Shown piece after piece: positions 11,838-22,339 of a stretch of 64,000 bases of DNA. This DNA is from Harmonia axyridis (Eukaryota > Arthropoda > Insecta > Coleoptera > Coccinellidae), in the NCBI RefSeq assembly GCF_914767665.1, contig NC_059507.1, positions 2,170,001-2,234,000 on the forward strand. Direction: 5' to 3'. The position numbers and the translations under genes are program-made. How positions within the stretch are numbered: the stretch's first letter is position 1; each line of letters opens with the position of its first letter. The notes under the pieces are model-generated. The model was given only the letters and a program-made list of their open reading frames with translations. It was not told the DNA's origin and searched no databases.

Positions 11838-12554
11838 GGCTAAAAAGCTCCTGACTTCAAGTCGGTGCTCTCCTAATTTTTATCGAAGAGAAAGCTTTCA
11901 ACTAAGGATAATCAATATTTTGCAGTAGGTATCATTATGCTGGTCCCATCGTTGTGAATTGTTGAGGATGGAACTCAAAGACACGCATAGATTTCGTGTG
12001 GGCAAGAAATTTAACGTCATGCTCGTAAAAATTATACATCTAGCTCCGTCGAGAACAATTTCGCGTTGAGTAATGTTGCAGTTATATCCCAATTCTGCCT
12101 TGGATGTAAATATAACTTGCATGTCACCTCTGCAGTTCTGAGACTGGGTGTCTTCGCTGTTAACTATTATTAGGCTCCCATTGCAATTTCCAACTACTTT
12201 ATCAACTTTGGGAATAATTGCCTGACTCGGAAACAAAATCTGCAACTGTTTGGTGGTTGATAGATGCTTTCAATTGTTTTGAGAAGTATAATTTTTTTGA
12301 TTCATTGCCATCAATATTTTGAAGTTCATCAACGAAGGAGATGAAACTATAGTGGGTTGTTTAAGTAGATAAATACTGAAGTGATATGTGAACAGATGAT
12401 ATTACTAAAATAGAGATAACAGAATCAACTTTTTTGCGATACAAAAGAAAAATTTTCGTAAGTAATTGCACAAGTGCATCAAAATTACCGATAATATTGC
12501 ATGACAGCGTGTTGTCATAAAAACTGCATGAGTTCATTTTGCACGAGTGTAATT
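11838..12554. other. Unassigned sequence
   Basis: A 115-codon minus ORF (11898-12245) shows several Cys and NxS/T sites but no domain I recognise. No splice-site context supports it as an exon. Confidence 0.35.
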
Positions 12555-12776
12555 CGGGGGAATATTTCCTGAATAAACTGTTACATCACTTGTCAAACTG
12601 ATGTAGAATGGAATTGCCATAGATTCGAACTGTGTAAGATGCATAGAAACTATGCATCTATGAACAGAACAATTATCGCAGTGCAGTTTCGCTTCCTACA
12701 ATGCAATTATCGCTGTAATTTTCGATAATTGTTCTCCAGATACATAGAATTTTTGACAGGAGGGAAATATTCATTG
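12555..12776. repeat. Palindrome-rich MITE-like block
   Basis: Three nested inverted repeats: GAATATTTCC at 12560-12569 with its complement at 12763-12772; GAACAATTATCG at 12667-12678 with its complement at 12723-12734; and a tight hairpin GATGCATAG/CTATGCATC at 12638-12658 with an AAA loop. Symmetry about a common centre is partial. It could be a small fold-back element. Confidence 0.35.
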
Positions 12777-13104
12777 TAACGTTACTTCTTCCTCTGTTCG
12801 AGTGAATTTAAAATTTTTTTATCCTTAAAATTTCTTGAAATTAATCTCTTCCTTGTAATTTCTTGGTAGCAGCTAGTGCTTCTAAGAGAAATAATAACTT
12901 TATTGATAAGCGTTTTTCAGAAAAACAATCACCTGAAGCATTTGAACACAGGTATAAGAGGACTCGAAGGTAAGGATATATTTTCCAGAAATTTTAGTAT
13001 TTCACACCTAAATATTTTATTGCAGCAAATTGTATCTTCCCCTTTCTGATAACAATGTTTCAAAAGTTGTTTTTATGGATTTAACGTGTCGAAATGAGTT
13101 CTGA
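12777..13104. other. Unassigned AT-rich sequence
   Basis: Nothing recognised. Confidence 0.4.
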
Positions 13105-13540
13105 TTTCTTCTCTGCAGTTATGTATGTCTGTTAATAGGATTTCAGAGTTTAATAGATCGAGGATAGTTGCTTTGCACGATGAGGATCTGTCTATACGTC
13201 AAATCGAGGATAGGCCAGGGATTCCCCGAATTTCTCTCATCCGCTTAGTGCGTTTGTCAAGGAAACTAACAGTAATGAATAGAAACGTAGAATCGACGTC
13301 CAAAGCTAATTGAAGAAAGAGAAGATCGATATCTACAGCCGATTATGTTCGAGCTATAACCAAAGAGTACCGACAAACTGTAATTTAAATGAACTTCTGT
13401 TGAAAGATCCGACAATTTTTTTTGTTGGTAAAACCTTAACTGTCACCTATGACAATTTGATAGAGTTTGGAGTATTTGTTAGGCAGCAGTCATTGAGTGG
13501 TAAACATAGATAGAGGAAGTATACGCAATTTTTACATGTC
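13105..13540 (+). pseudogene. Tc1-like transposase N-terminal remnant
   Basis: The frame from 13125 reads SRIVALHDEDLSIRQIEDRP, the first helix-turn-helix of Tc1-type transposases (usually RGRIVGLHEAGLSIREIA). It is followed after frameshifts by EDRYLQ and later NLIEFGVFVRQ, which match the second DNA-binding subdomain. The catalytic domain is absent. No terminal repeats were seen. The call rests on motif spacing rather than long identity. Confidence 0.5.
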
Positions 13541-13749
13541 CCCAACATGGTTAGATTACGTTGTCGGATTGTGATATATTTTCAAATCCACAATTTTACT
13601 ATATCGTTATGAATGTATATTATATTGAATGAAATATATTTATTTGAGTGATTCCCGATTAAATATGCGAATTTGAATGTTTCAAATCCGATATTTTTCC
13701 TAATTGTCGAATTTATAATAAGCAGAATATTTATTATTTTCTGTATCCA

Positions 13750-14080
13750 CCTCCTGAGATCCAAGGTTTGGCAATTTTTGCTCTCCTAGTGTCATCGGTT
13801 GTTTCAAATCATTTGGCGCGCTTGAAGTTTGTTTTCTGAATTTCTGATATATTAAGGTATTTATTTCAATATATTTTAAGTTAATATAACACGTTGATTC
13901 ACTATGGGACATAATGAAGTGCGTTCTTCGTGGAGAAACTCGCGAATCGAGTGAAATATCGTATCACTGATGTTTTCATATCAGCGCGCTTCATGTCGAA
14001 TTTGATAGTTCATGTTGGGGACAAAATTTCTTATTGAAAATGACATATGCTCCCTCTATCTATGTTGATTACTCTGATCA
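13750..14080 (+). repeat. ~330-bp dispersed repeat with zinc-finger-like start, copy 1
   Basis: A direct-orientation partner lies at 58168-58498, about 88 percent identical by eye. The frame at 13919 reads KCVLRGETRESSEISYH; copy 2 keeps both cysteines (KCVFCGETREL). It may be the first exon of a C2CH-containing transposon. Confidence 0.65.
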
Positions 14081-14199
14081 GTTCACATCAGTTTTTATGT
14101 TTTGTAGCATTTAGAAATGAATGATTGATCAAGCAGAGGGTTTGTTTGGATTAATGTGTGAAAGTGCGTTTGTCGATTCACTTGAAAGCCTTTAGGGAC

Positions 14200-14300
14200 T
14201 GTGTTATATGAAAAAACAGTGCCCTTTGAGTGGTGTAAAGAGTTCAAAAGCGGCCTTTCAGTCGAGGATCTATCAGAAGTGGATGAATGATTGAATAAAG
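14200..14300 (+). pseudogene. Possible mariner N-terminal scrap
   Basis: VPFEWCKEFKSGLSVEDL resembles the VYEWCKEF...SVEDE segment of mariner transposase DNA-binding domains. It is a single short match, so the call is tentative. Confidence 0.3.
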
Positions 14301-14974
14301 CTTTGGCAAACGTGTGTCGTTTAAAACGGGTGTTATTTTGAAGGACATATTTAATTTACAATTTTCTGATACTTTCTGATAGTGAATTTGTTATTTTGCT
14401 TCAAATTATTTTCCTTCTAGGTTTCAAATACTGGTAGCTAATCATTTTATTATGCACTGTTCTGTTTGTTTTTCAACTGTTCTGTTGAGAACATGACATT
14501 TTATCAAATTGATTTATTGTTTAATGTTATTCTCTTCTAATAACCACTAATTTTCAGTTCACTAGCTTGAAAAAACTCTAAACTAGGAAACAGATCATAT
14601 CGAATACTCAACTTCCCGGTATATCCAGCGAATAATTCGAAATCGGAGAATAGCTTACCCTAAATATAGAACATATCGTTCGGATATTACAGGAAGTGGA
14701 ATTTAATATTTCGAACATTAATTAGGAACTGAATCAGAACTCCAGAGAGTCCGGTATTTCCAGTAATCCATTCCACAATTTTTTCTGTTTTCCGTGACTC
14801 AATAGGTAGGTATGTTTGATATGAAATTGTGAAATAATTGACGAATAGTTGGGAAAATCATAAATTTTAATTTTATTAATATCAAATTATCAATCATTGG
14901 AATTCGGAAAATGGCCAATCAGTGTTAATGTTCATTTTTTTATACTCATTTTATTACATGGTAACACTTCTATT
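14301..14974. other. Unassigned sequence
   Basis: No ORF or repeat recognised. Confidence 0.4.
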
Positions 14975-16240
14975 CTGAAATGTTTTTCTATAGAGGCAAC
15001 TGGTTTTCTGATAGAAATCATACAATTTAAAATGCCTAAAATGGCAACAGGGATTCATCAAGCCAAGTTGCTTGACATTTTAACCAACTACTTGACTTGA
15101 AAATCAAGCTCGTGAAAAATTACATACCTGAGCTTGACTTGACTTGATTTTAGATATCTATAGCTAGTCTTGATATCAAGCTACTTGATATTACTTGAGC
15201 TTGATATTTACGCTTCGTACGGCATATATTTCTTCAATCTCGTGCACGCTTAGGCTAACTAAGAAGATTCCTCGAGCGCCGAGAGACTGAAGCATTTACT
15301 AGTATGACTTGATAAGTAGTTTTCTCACATTTCTATGAAATCTATTGGTAGTTTCAGAAATATCTCTTCAAAGTTGGCCGAAATGGCCAAGGATTTTATA
15401 TCAACACCAGCAACTTCAGCTCCTGTTGAAAAACAATTTTTCAGAGCTGCTTTTACAGTCAATACCCCGCAATAAGTAAGGCGACAAATCTATAAGATGC
15501 CTCATGTGTCTTAGATCCTGGATGAAAAATTATGTAATCAAACGAGTCTGGAGGTTTCTCAATATTAAGAAACTTAATTTTTTTATTATTTTTTTGTTAC
15601 GATTCATAGTGATTTAATTAATGTTTTTATTTCAAAAAAGTTGATATTTCCGGTTCTTTTGTACAATAAGTTCAATAGATGAAAGTGTTTTTTGCAAGGT
15701 TCCCTCTCATTTAATCTTTGTTTATTGATGTGACACAACACAATAAAAGTGCTAAAAATCAAATAGCTTTATATGATTCAAGTACTTGATAAATAAATAC
15801 TTGACTTGATTTGAGATTGGAAAACTACTACTTGACTGGAGCTTGACTTGAAAACAAGTCAAGCTCAAGCCAAGTAGCTTGAAAATCAAACAGAATCATG
15901 AATCCCTGAATGGCAACTCTTGTTATTACTTCTTGGAATTTCTGACGCATTCATGTTCAGTAGGTCATGCCATTCAATCATGGAAAGATACACGGTTCAA
16001 CAACGTTTAGAAATTGTTGAATTGATTTTCTAAATCAGTGCTCATACTAATGAGAGTGAAAAAACTAGTGAAATCATAACAAAAAATTTTCATTTGATGG
16101 CTGAAAGTCCAAATCCTAATCCAACTCATCACCTAAAAATTATTGGAGAGTAATAATTATTATCTCAGCATCCATATACTCGAATCCACGGAAGACGACA
16201 AGTTGATGCCGGTAAAACAGGAACACCCCTCTAATGATCC
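14975..16240 (+). mobile_element. Second Tc1/mariner family, 5' fragment split by a hAT insertion
   Basis: 14975-15047 and 15909 onward are one sequence interrupted by the hAT copy. After the insertion a start codon at about 15979 reads MERYTVQQRLEIVELIF then a stop, matching in position and style the MNRLTPEQRLQIVQFYF start of the abundant DD41D family but clearly distinct from it. The same 5' region occurs at 18146-18240 and 62117-62275. The catalytic domain was not found here. Confidence 0.55.
15048..15908 (+). mobile_element. hAT element, copy 1 (861 bp, intact ends)
   Basis: The termini are CAGGGATTCAT at 15048 and its complement ending at 15908. The flanks carry a perfect 8-bp target duplication, AATGGCAA (15040-15047 and 15909-15916), diagnostic of hAT transposition. 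Subterminal regions are packed with CTTGA/TCAAG words in both orientations. The interior contains MAKDFISTPATSAPVEKQF near 15383, the hAT C-terminal dimerisation motif, followed by broken sequence. The copy is non-autonomous because the catalytic domain is missing. Confidence 0.92.
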
Positions 16241-16715
16241 TGCAATTTAGGCACGTTTATGCATGCAAGATGATGCGAACTCATTAATATCAGTCAACTT
16301 CGACGCAATATGGAGTACTTATAATTCACTGAAGAGAAAATATATTTGCGTGGAAATTCTTTTTCCTGCTATGATGCATAAATCAAAATTTAGCGCACGG
16401 GGTTGCTGGTTGCCTGTCGGCCGCAAGGAGAACAATGAAAAGTGTGCCTGCAAAAGAAGATAACATGGAAAGCCAACGTTGCCAAGTTCTGTAGGATTCC
16501 GAGAAGTTATTCGAAATTTGTAGGTCAACTTCGGAGAGGAAATTGAAAATTCGGTTAAATTTGATTTTCTTGGAATGCCATACAAGTCAACGCTTTGGGA
16601 GGTTTCATAGAGACTCAAACATATAGGGCATTTTACCGATGCTCATATATTTTGTCGCTGTTAAAACATCTTAAGATGAGAGAAAGATTTCCCTTATAAC
16701 TTCATTAGTATAGTA
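16241..16715. other. Unassigned sequence
   Basis: Short overlapping ORFs (16263-16463 plus, 16319-16618 minus) without family resemblance. Confidence 0.4.
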
Positions 16716-17657
16716 ACGGGTGTTTTTTTCGAGGTATACAACTTTAGGTTGGCATTAATGATCAAGATGGCGACCGATTCAACAGCTGTCAAGTGGTTTA
16801 TTCTCAGTTTGGTTTGGCAATTCATCATGAATAGACTGACGCCTGAACAACGCTTGCAAATAGTGCACTTCCATTTCGAAAATAATGGTTCTGTGCGGAA
16901 TACGTATCGCGCACTACGTCCATTTTATTTTGTTTAGCGATGAAGCGCACTTCTGGTTGAATGACTACGTCAACAAACAAAACTGCCGCATTTGGAGTGA
17001 AACTAATCTTCGAGTGTATGTCGAAACACCGTTACATCCAGAAAAACTGACTGTTTGGTGCGCTTTATGGGCTGGTGGAATCATTGGTTCGTACTTCTTC
17101 AAAAACGATGATGGCCAGAACGTTACAGTCAATGGTGATCGATATAGAGCCATGATTACTATCTTTTTCATTCCTGAATTGAACAACCATGATGTCCAGG
17201 AGCTGTGGTTTCAACATCAAGACGGCGCAACATGTCACACAGCTCGTGCCACAATCGATTCATTGAAAGACACGTTTGGTGAATGCCTAATTTCACGTTT
17301 TGGACCTGTGAATTGTCCTTCAAGATCTTGTGATTTAACGCCGCTAGACTACTTCCTGTGGGGCTATGTAAAGTCATTGGTCTATGCGGATAAACCAAAA
17401 ACCCTGGACCATTTGGAAGACAACATTCGCCGTGTTATTGCCGATATACGGCCACAAATGTTGGAAAAAGTCATCGAAAATTGGACGTCCAGATTGGACT
17501 ACATCCGAGCCAGCCGTGGCGGTCATATGCCAGAAATCATATTCAAAACGTAATGCCACAAGATCATCTTGCGGATAAATAAAATTCATGTCAATCGAAT
17601 AATCCATCGTTGTTTTATTGCAATTTAAAGTTCTATACCTTTAAGAAAAACACCCTT
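16716..17657 (+). mobile_element. DD41D Tc1/mariner deletion derivative, copy E (reference copy)
   Basis: 942 bp with ends ACGGGTGTTTTTTT and the complement of AAGGGTGTTTTTC, and TA on both sides (16714-16715 and 17658-17659). The inverted repeats are imperfect over about 32 bp. The normal start at 16828 reads MNRLTPEQRLQIVHFHFE and continues to RALRPFYFV, then hits a stop exactly where an internal deletion joins the N-terminal helix region to the first catalytic motif. This copy has the longest intact catalytic ORF of the family in the window. Confidence 0.95.
16885..17553 (+). CDS. DD41D transposase catalytic domain, DNA-binding domain deleted
   Basis: 222 codons with no stop. It begins at an ATG in a different frame from the ancestral start, so residues 1-17 (MVLCGIRIAHYVHFILF) are overprinted on old helix-turn-helix DNA. 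The three catalytic acidic residues are all present: Asp in SDEAHF (about residue 19), Asp in HQDGATCHT (about 113) and Asp in TPLDYFLWGY (about 155). The second and third are separated by 41 residues, hence DD41D, as in the rosa-type group of Tc1/mariner. A full transposase would be about 100 residues longer at the N-terminus. There is one extra residue before the second Asp motif (FQHQDG instead of FQQDG). Without a DNA-binding domain it cannot be a normal transposase; expression is unknown. Confidence 0.75.
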   Translation: MVLCGIRIAHYVHFILFSDEAHFWLNDYVNKQNCRIWSETNLRVYVETPLHPEKLTVWCALWAGGIIGSYFFKNDDGQNVTVNGDRYRAMITIFFIPELNNHDVQELWFQHQDGATCHTARATIDSLKDTFGECLISRFGPVNCPSRSCDLTPLDYFLWGYVKSLVYADKPKTLDHLEDNIRRVIADIRPQMLEKVIENWTSRLDYIRASRGGHMPEIIFKT

Positions 17658-18145
17658 TATTTATTTTGTTCTCGAAATACTGCTACTCGCTAGAACTGAA
17701 ATGATTGGTGGAAAGCCCACCTGTTGGTAATCGAAAACGAAAGTCCTACGAGAAAGATCCTATCGTCCATCACATCGATGGCAAAATGCTGTAATTGAGC
17801 CATTACTCCGACTCCCCTCAAAATTCACGAATGGTATTAGGGAATCTATAGGTAGGTACCCCAGGAAAAATTATTATTCCGGCAACCTGGCATGATACTC
17901 AGGAGGCAAGAAATGATTCATTTGCATATAATTTGAATACCACGCTGCTAGATCCAATATGTGTCAGGTTTTTTCCGAGATAGGGAACGAAAAATTACAG
18001 GACGATTTTTTTTGGGATGGAACTTATGAAGTGATTCTGGCATGTATTAGGTTATCGTGGATTATTCGGGATATTCCAGACTGAATTTGGGCATTGATAA
18101 ATGAACGAAGAGAGAAGGAATTGTAGTTTTTACATCGTAAAAGGG
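17658..18145. other. Unassigned sequence
   Basis: No ORF or repeat recognised. Confidence 0.4.
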
Positions 18146-18240
18146 TTTTCAATAGGAATTATACAATTTCAAATGGTTATAATGGCAACACTGTGCGGCA
18201 TTTTTTGACATTTGTTATGTTATTTGGTACAGTAGGTTAT
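18146..18240 (+). mobile_element. Second Tc1/mariner family, 5' scrap
   Basis: Matches the leader at 14985-15047/15909-15965 and at 62117-62215 (shared TATAATGGCA, a run ending in CAGTAGGTTAT). It is cut at the insertion point of the mariner that begins at 18241. Confidence 0.55.
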
Positions 18241-19469
18241 AAGGCCAATTGAAAAGTCCCCGGTCTGATGCACAGATGACGGTGCTAGTATTCAATCCAT
18301 ATCATTTTTAATTAGTACCAACCTTCAAACGACACATGTCAAAATTTGACAGCAGTCCGACCATTAGTTTGTGAGATATTGCGTTGTGAGTGTAGCTACT
18401 TTTGTTATTTGAAAAAAGATTGAAAAAACAAGAATTTCATGCGCTGATGAAATATTTTCGAAGGGAAAAAATAGAGTTGAAACCAAAATATTGGCTTGAT
18501 GACGAGTTTCTGGGTTCTGCACCAGGAAAATCAACCATCAGTGATTGGTATGCTGAGTTAAAACGTGCTAAAATGAGCACCAAAGACGACGAACGCAGTG
18601 GACGCCCAAAAGAGGCTGTCCCCGAAGGAAAAATCGAAAAAGTTCACAAAATAATTTTGAATGACTGTAAAGTTGAGTTGATCGAGACATCATATCATTC
18701 AAGAATATTTGTACATGAGAAAGATGTGTACGAAAATGGGTGTCGCGAGAGCTCACAATCGATCAAAAGCAACAACGTGTTGATGATTCTCAGCTGTTTG
18801 AGTGCAATAAACCTGAATTATTGCGTCGATATGTCACAATGAATGAAACATGGCTCCAAAATTTCACTCCGGAGTTCAATCGACAGTCAGCTGAGTGGAC
18901 TGCACACGATCAACTTAATCCAAATTGAGGAAAAACAGACAGCTGGAAAAGTTATGGTAGCAGTATTCTGGGATGCGCAAGGTATAATATTCATTGATTA
19001 CCTCCAAAAAGGCCAGACCATCAACAGCGATTATTATATACCGTTATTGGATCGTTTAAAGGATGAAATCGTTAAAAAACGGCCCCATCTGAAGAAAAAA
19101 AGGTGCTGTTTCATCAAGACAATGCTCAGTGTCCCAAATCAATGAAAATAATGGCAAAATTGAATGGCTTTGAATTGCTTCTGGATCCACCGTATTCGCC
19201 AGATCTGGCCCCAAGCGACTTCTTCCTGTTTTCAGACCTCAAAAGAATGCTCGCTGGAAAGAAATTCAGCGCCAATGAAGAAGTAACCGCCGAAACTGAG
19301 GCCTATTTCGAAGCGAAAGACAAATCGTACTACAAAATGGTATCGAAAAGTTGGAAGATCGCTATAATCGCTGTATCGCCCTCGAAGGCAACTATGTTGA
19401 ATAATAAAATCGAATTTTGCCAAAAATTGTGTTCTACTATGGTAGACCGGGGACTTTTCGATTGGCCTG
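18241..19469 (+). mobile_element. Irritans-like mariner, near full length, decayed
   Basis: The inverted repeats AGGCCAATTGAAAAGTCCCC at 18241 and its complement ending in GGCCTG at 19469 bracket 1.23 kb, close to the usual 1.3 kb of mariners. Reading frames in order: SAPGKSTISDWYAELKRAKM (helix-turn-helix region, 18402 frame), LTIDQKQQRVDDS, YVTMNETWLQ (first catalytic region with Asp replaced by Asn), VFWDAQGIIFIDYLQKG, FHQDNAQCPKSM (second Asp) and PPYSPDLAPSDFFLFSDLKR (third Asp). At least four frameshifts or stops separate these. The spacing between the second and third Asp is 32 rather than 34 because of a small deletion. Confidence 0.93.
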
Positions 19470-20471
19470 TCAGAAAGATGTGCATCTTTATGTAAATGTG
19501 ACAGTTCACCACCCCTCCAAGTTTCCCATCTCACTTGATCCAAATCGATACAGAGGTATTCATGCAACAAGCTTAAGGTCTAAGCAACAGGCTTGGTAAG
19601 TATTAATGACATCTTCACCATGAGTTTGTTGGGCAGTTCGAGTTTACCTTCAGTCCTGAACAATTTCTCTTTATATAGATTGAACTAATTTGGATGTTCC
19701 TGTTGGAACAGTAATGAAGTCAACTTTTCATTTCGCCAATGCATTCATAATGGCATCTTGAATTATGCATCGTCGAAAAACTCTGGAGGACTTTTGGACC
19801 AGAAGTTTTTGTTCCGGAAGAGATAGTGAAATTTTCATAAGATCAAGATCTCTGTCGAGTTCAAGTAGCTGTCGGTAAAAATTCAGTTCGGATATTCATC
19901 CCTGAAGTTTTCACGTAGAATGAAGAGAAAAAAAAAACAATGGCAAATCTCTCGTAATAGAATATCGCAGGCGGTGTTGCAAGTAGCATCGAGATGAAAT
20001 GCGGAGGTTGTTAGGAAGAAATACTGCCTTAATATCTCAGTGTAGCCAACAATGCGTCATATTCGTTACTGGTTCGGCGGTGCTCGTAGATAACTTATTT
20101 TCTGTAATGGAAGTTCCTCTCATTATCTTCGTTGGCGAGAATTCCTCGACCTTTTTTAGCTGGTATTACCCGAGGAAAAAATATTCGTGGATATTTCATT
20201 CGGCTCGGAGCTTTTGAAGATGATTTTTAGAACTTTCGATGTCATGTTGAATTGGGGCATAATTCGTTTCTAAAAATCTGAAAAAAAAAATTTGGAGCTC
20301 CAACAATATCTGATACATCGACAAGGCAGATATATGACTAAATAATCACTATTATTGAAATTTTGCAGTGAAATTATGCTCATTTAATTCTGCACTTTAG
20401 TCCCATAATAGCTTTCATACGCATTTCCGCTCCCGTGCTGATCTCAATGTTCTATATCATTAAAAAAATTG
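19470..20471. other. Unassigned sequence
   Basis: About 1 kb without recognisable ORF or repeat. Confidence 0.4.
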
Positions 20472-20590
20472 GAGTGACAGAAAATTTTTTACTCCGGAAA
20501 GTGTTACTGGTCGAGCGGGAATCGAACCCGCAATCTTCGAACCACTAGTTTAGCGCTCTCACCAATTAGCTACCGAGAAGGCTGAAAGAT
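20472..20590 (-). repeat. tRNA-derived SINE-like repeat
   Basis: On the minus strand a box A-like TAGCTAATTGGTGAGAGC (about 20555-20572) and a perfect box B GGTTCGATTCC inside a GCGGG/CCCGC T-arm (20516-20532) mark a tRNA-derived pol III promoter. The acceptor stem is imperfect, so this is a SINE head or tRNA pseudogene, not a functional tRNA. Just downstream a hairpin GGAGT/ACTCC encloses an A/T-rich loop (20472-20497). Confidence 0.6.
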
Positions 20591-20780
20591 CCAACCGCAT
20601 ACGAGAAAGCGCTTCTCAAAGAAACAAATGTTAGTAGGAAGTTAATGTTGAAAGGAAACTAATTCAATATCGGTGATCATCACTATTCTTTTCACCTTTT
20701 CTCCAAGTCGTCGTCGACATATAGCGACATAGGTAGGATTCAGGTTTTTTGAATCGAACAATATTGAGCCAAAGATAAAT

Positions 20781-21128
20781 TTGAAAATCGAATATTCAAT
20801 TTTGGGACCATATCTTATTACACATACACTCTTTATAACCTACAAAAACAGACAAGTTAAGCTTTGTGGTTTTCACTTCCCTTCTGAAATCCCTGAGAAA
20901 ATTGCTAGATATCCTAATCTCAAAAATCCAAGCTTCTGCATTGGTCATTGTACGAGAAGATCATCAGCAACATTTCTTTTCAACTCTGGTAGAAATCTCT
21001 TGGATCTGCAAGAGGTGGATGGATGGGAGTCAAGTAAGGTTGACGGAGGATATTTAGAAGATAATTTGATCAAAAAATTGCAATTGCGCAGAATACCCAG
21101 AGACGTTTCAATTTTTGCTGAATGCTAA
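20781..21128 (+). pseudogene. Tyrosine recombinase C-terminal catalytic fragment
   Basis: The 115-codon frame ends a tyrosine recombinase fold. GHCTRRSSATFL gives the catalytic His56-x-x-Arg59 box, DGWESS supplies the Trp/His position (Trp82), and GGYLED places the nucleophile Tyr91 nine residues later, the standard spacing. In eukaryotes such domains belong to Crypton, DIRS or Ngaro elements. The upstream half (first catalytic Arg) is absent. No terminal repeats or RT are visible, so Crypton is the more economical guess, but the family is not proven. The codons are intact over this stretch. Confidence 0.65.
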
Positions 21129-22339
21129 TGTGTTGTTGACTTATCACTTTCAGTCAACACATAATAAGCAGAATCACGTGGAGATTGCAAGTTGCCGCTC
21201 TTGGAAGTCATGAGTGCTGAATCATCTCAAATCAGTTGCAATAGAGCAAAAATCAGTTGGAAAAGGACAAACGAATACCTGGCAATGAATAATGAATAAA
21301 TCACCTTCAATTTTGGAAATTGTGAGAAGATTTATATTCATGTCATTGGTCAAAAACCATTCGCAGGTTACTGGTATTATGAATTGGTAACTGAAGTATT
21401 ATTAGAAACTAAAGAATTCTTCCATTTGCCTCAATATTAAGTAACCCATAATTATCGACAAAGTAGAAACAGAAAATGATTATATTAATTTATGGCACGA
21501 TAAGAGTCTTTAGGAAAGAGTAGGTAGACGTGTTCCTGCATCACAGAAGGCATCGATTTCAACATCCCATACTTCGTTACCCAAAAAACACCCACCCGCA
21601 CATTTCCAACAGTGGCACGAACTTTTTTCTGGGCGGGAAACAACGCACAGGCTTTCATGGTACAATCCAGTCCGGGAGCTTCTACAGTGTCCAACGCGCC
21701 TGAAAAGCCCTAAGTGGTGCGATTCAAAGAACAATTCCACTCTATGTTTCACCATGTTACTCCATCGACTTCTCTCCATTCTCTTTATATCGGCAGGAGA
21801 TTATGCTCCCAGTTATCCACATCCAGGCCATATCCATTTGCGTAACGTCGATGGCAAAGAGCACGACCCGAGTCTCCCTCCCATAGCGAAGAAACGTTTC
21901 TCTTTCTGCCCTGATATTAGAATAATCGTTTCCGGAAAACGATAAATTTTTTACTGGAATTCAATAAGGAGAGCTCTTTATGGAAGGCAATTTCGTTTCA
22001 TCGAGGTTTCCTTTCGGAATCATTTGCGTGAGAAAGTCTTCGACATTTTTATGAGGCGAATGATGAAAGCTTCACAAAGTTCGTCTCGAATTCTCTGCCG
22101 CTAATGAAGGCGGGAGAGTCTTTACTGCAAATTATAGGAGACTTTGTAAGAGTCTTAGAGGTGGGCTTGGAAGGCGATGTAGGCCCATTTCTGAACATTT
22201 GCGACAGTTTTTTTGGCCACACTAGGGAGAAAGGGACGAAATAGCACGATTGGATGTTATGGCAAGGTGATTTTTATGAGAAATTACATACTAGGGTTGT
22301 TCGAAAAGGGAGGGCTATGAACGAATGGTGTTAGCACTC
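21129..22339. other. Unassigned, partly GC-richer sequence
   Basis: Overlapping short ORFs at 21485-21945 lie in a locally GC-rich stretch and match nothing I know. No repeat partner was seen in the window. Confidence 0.35.

Noticed and set aside
11898..12245. Cys-containing 115-codon minus ORF considered as a second Ig exon of the Beat gene
   Set aside because: It lacks the YxCEV motif of a second Ig half and has no acceptor/donor pair in the right phase.
15048..15908. CRISPR-like or satellite array in the CTTGA-rich regions
   Set aside because: Words are short, irregularly spaced and in both orientations. They are subterminal repeats of the hAT element.
20516..20572. Functional tRNA gene on the minus strand
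   Set aside because: Box A and B are good but the acceptor stem pairs poorly and the sequence continues into repeat-like DNA.
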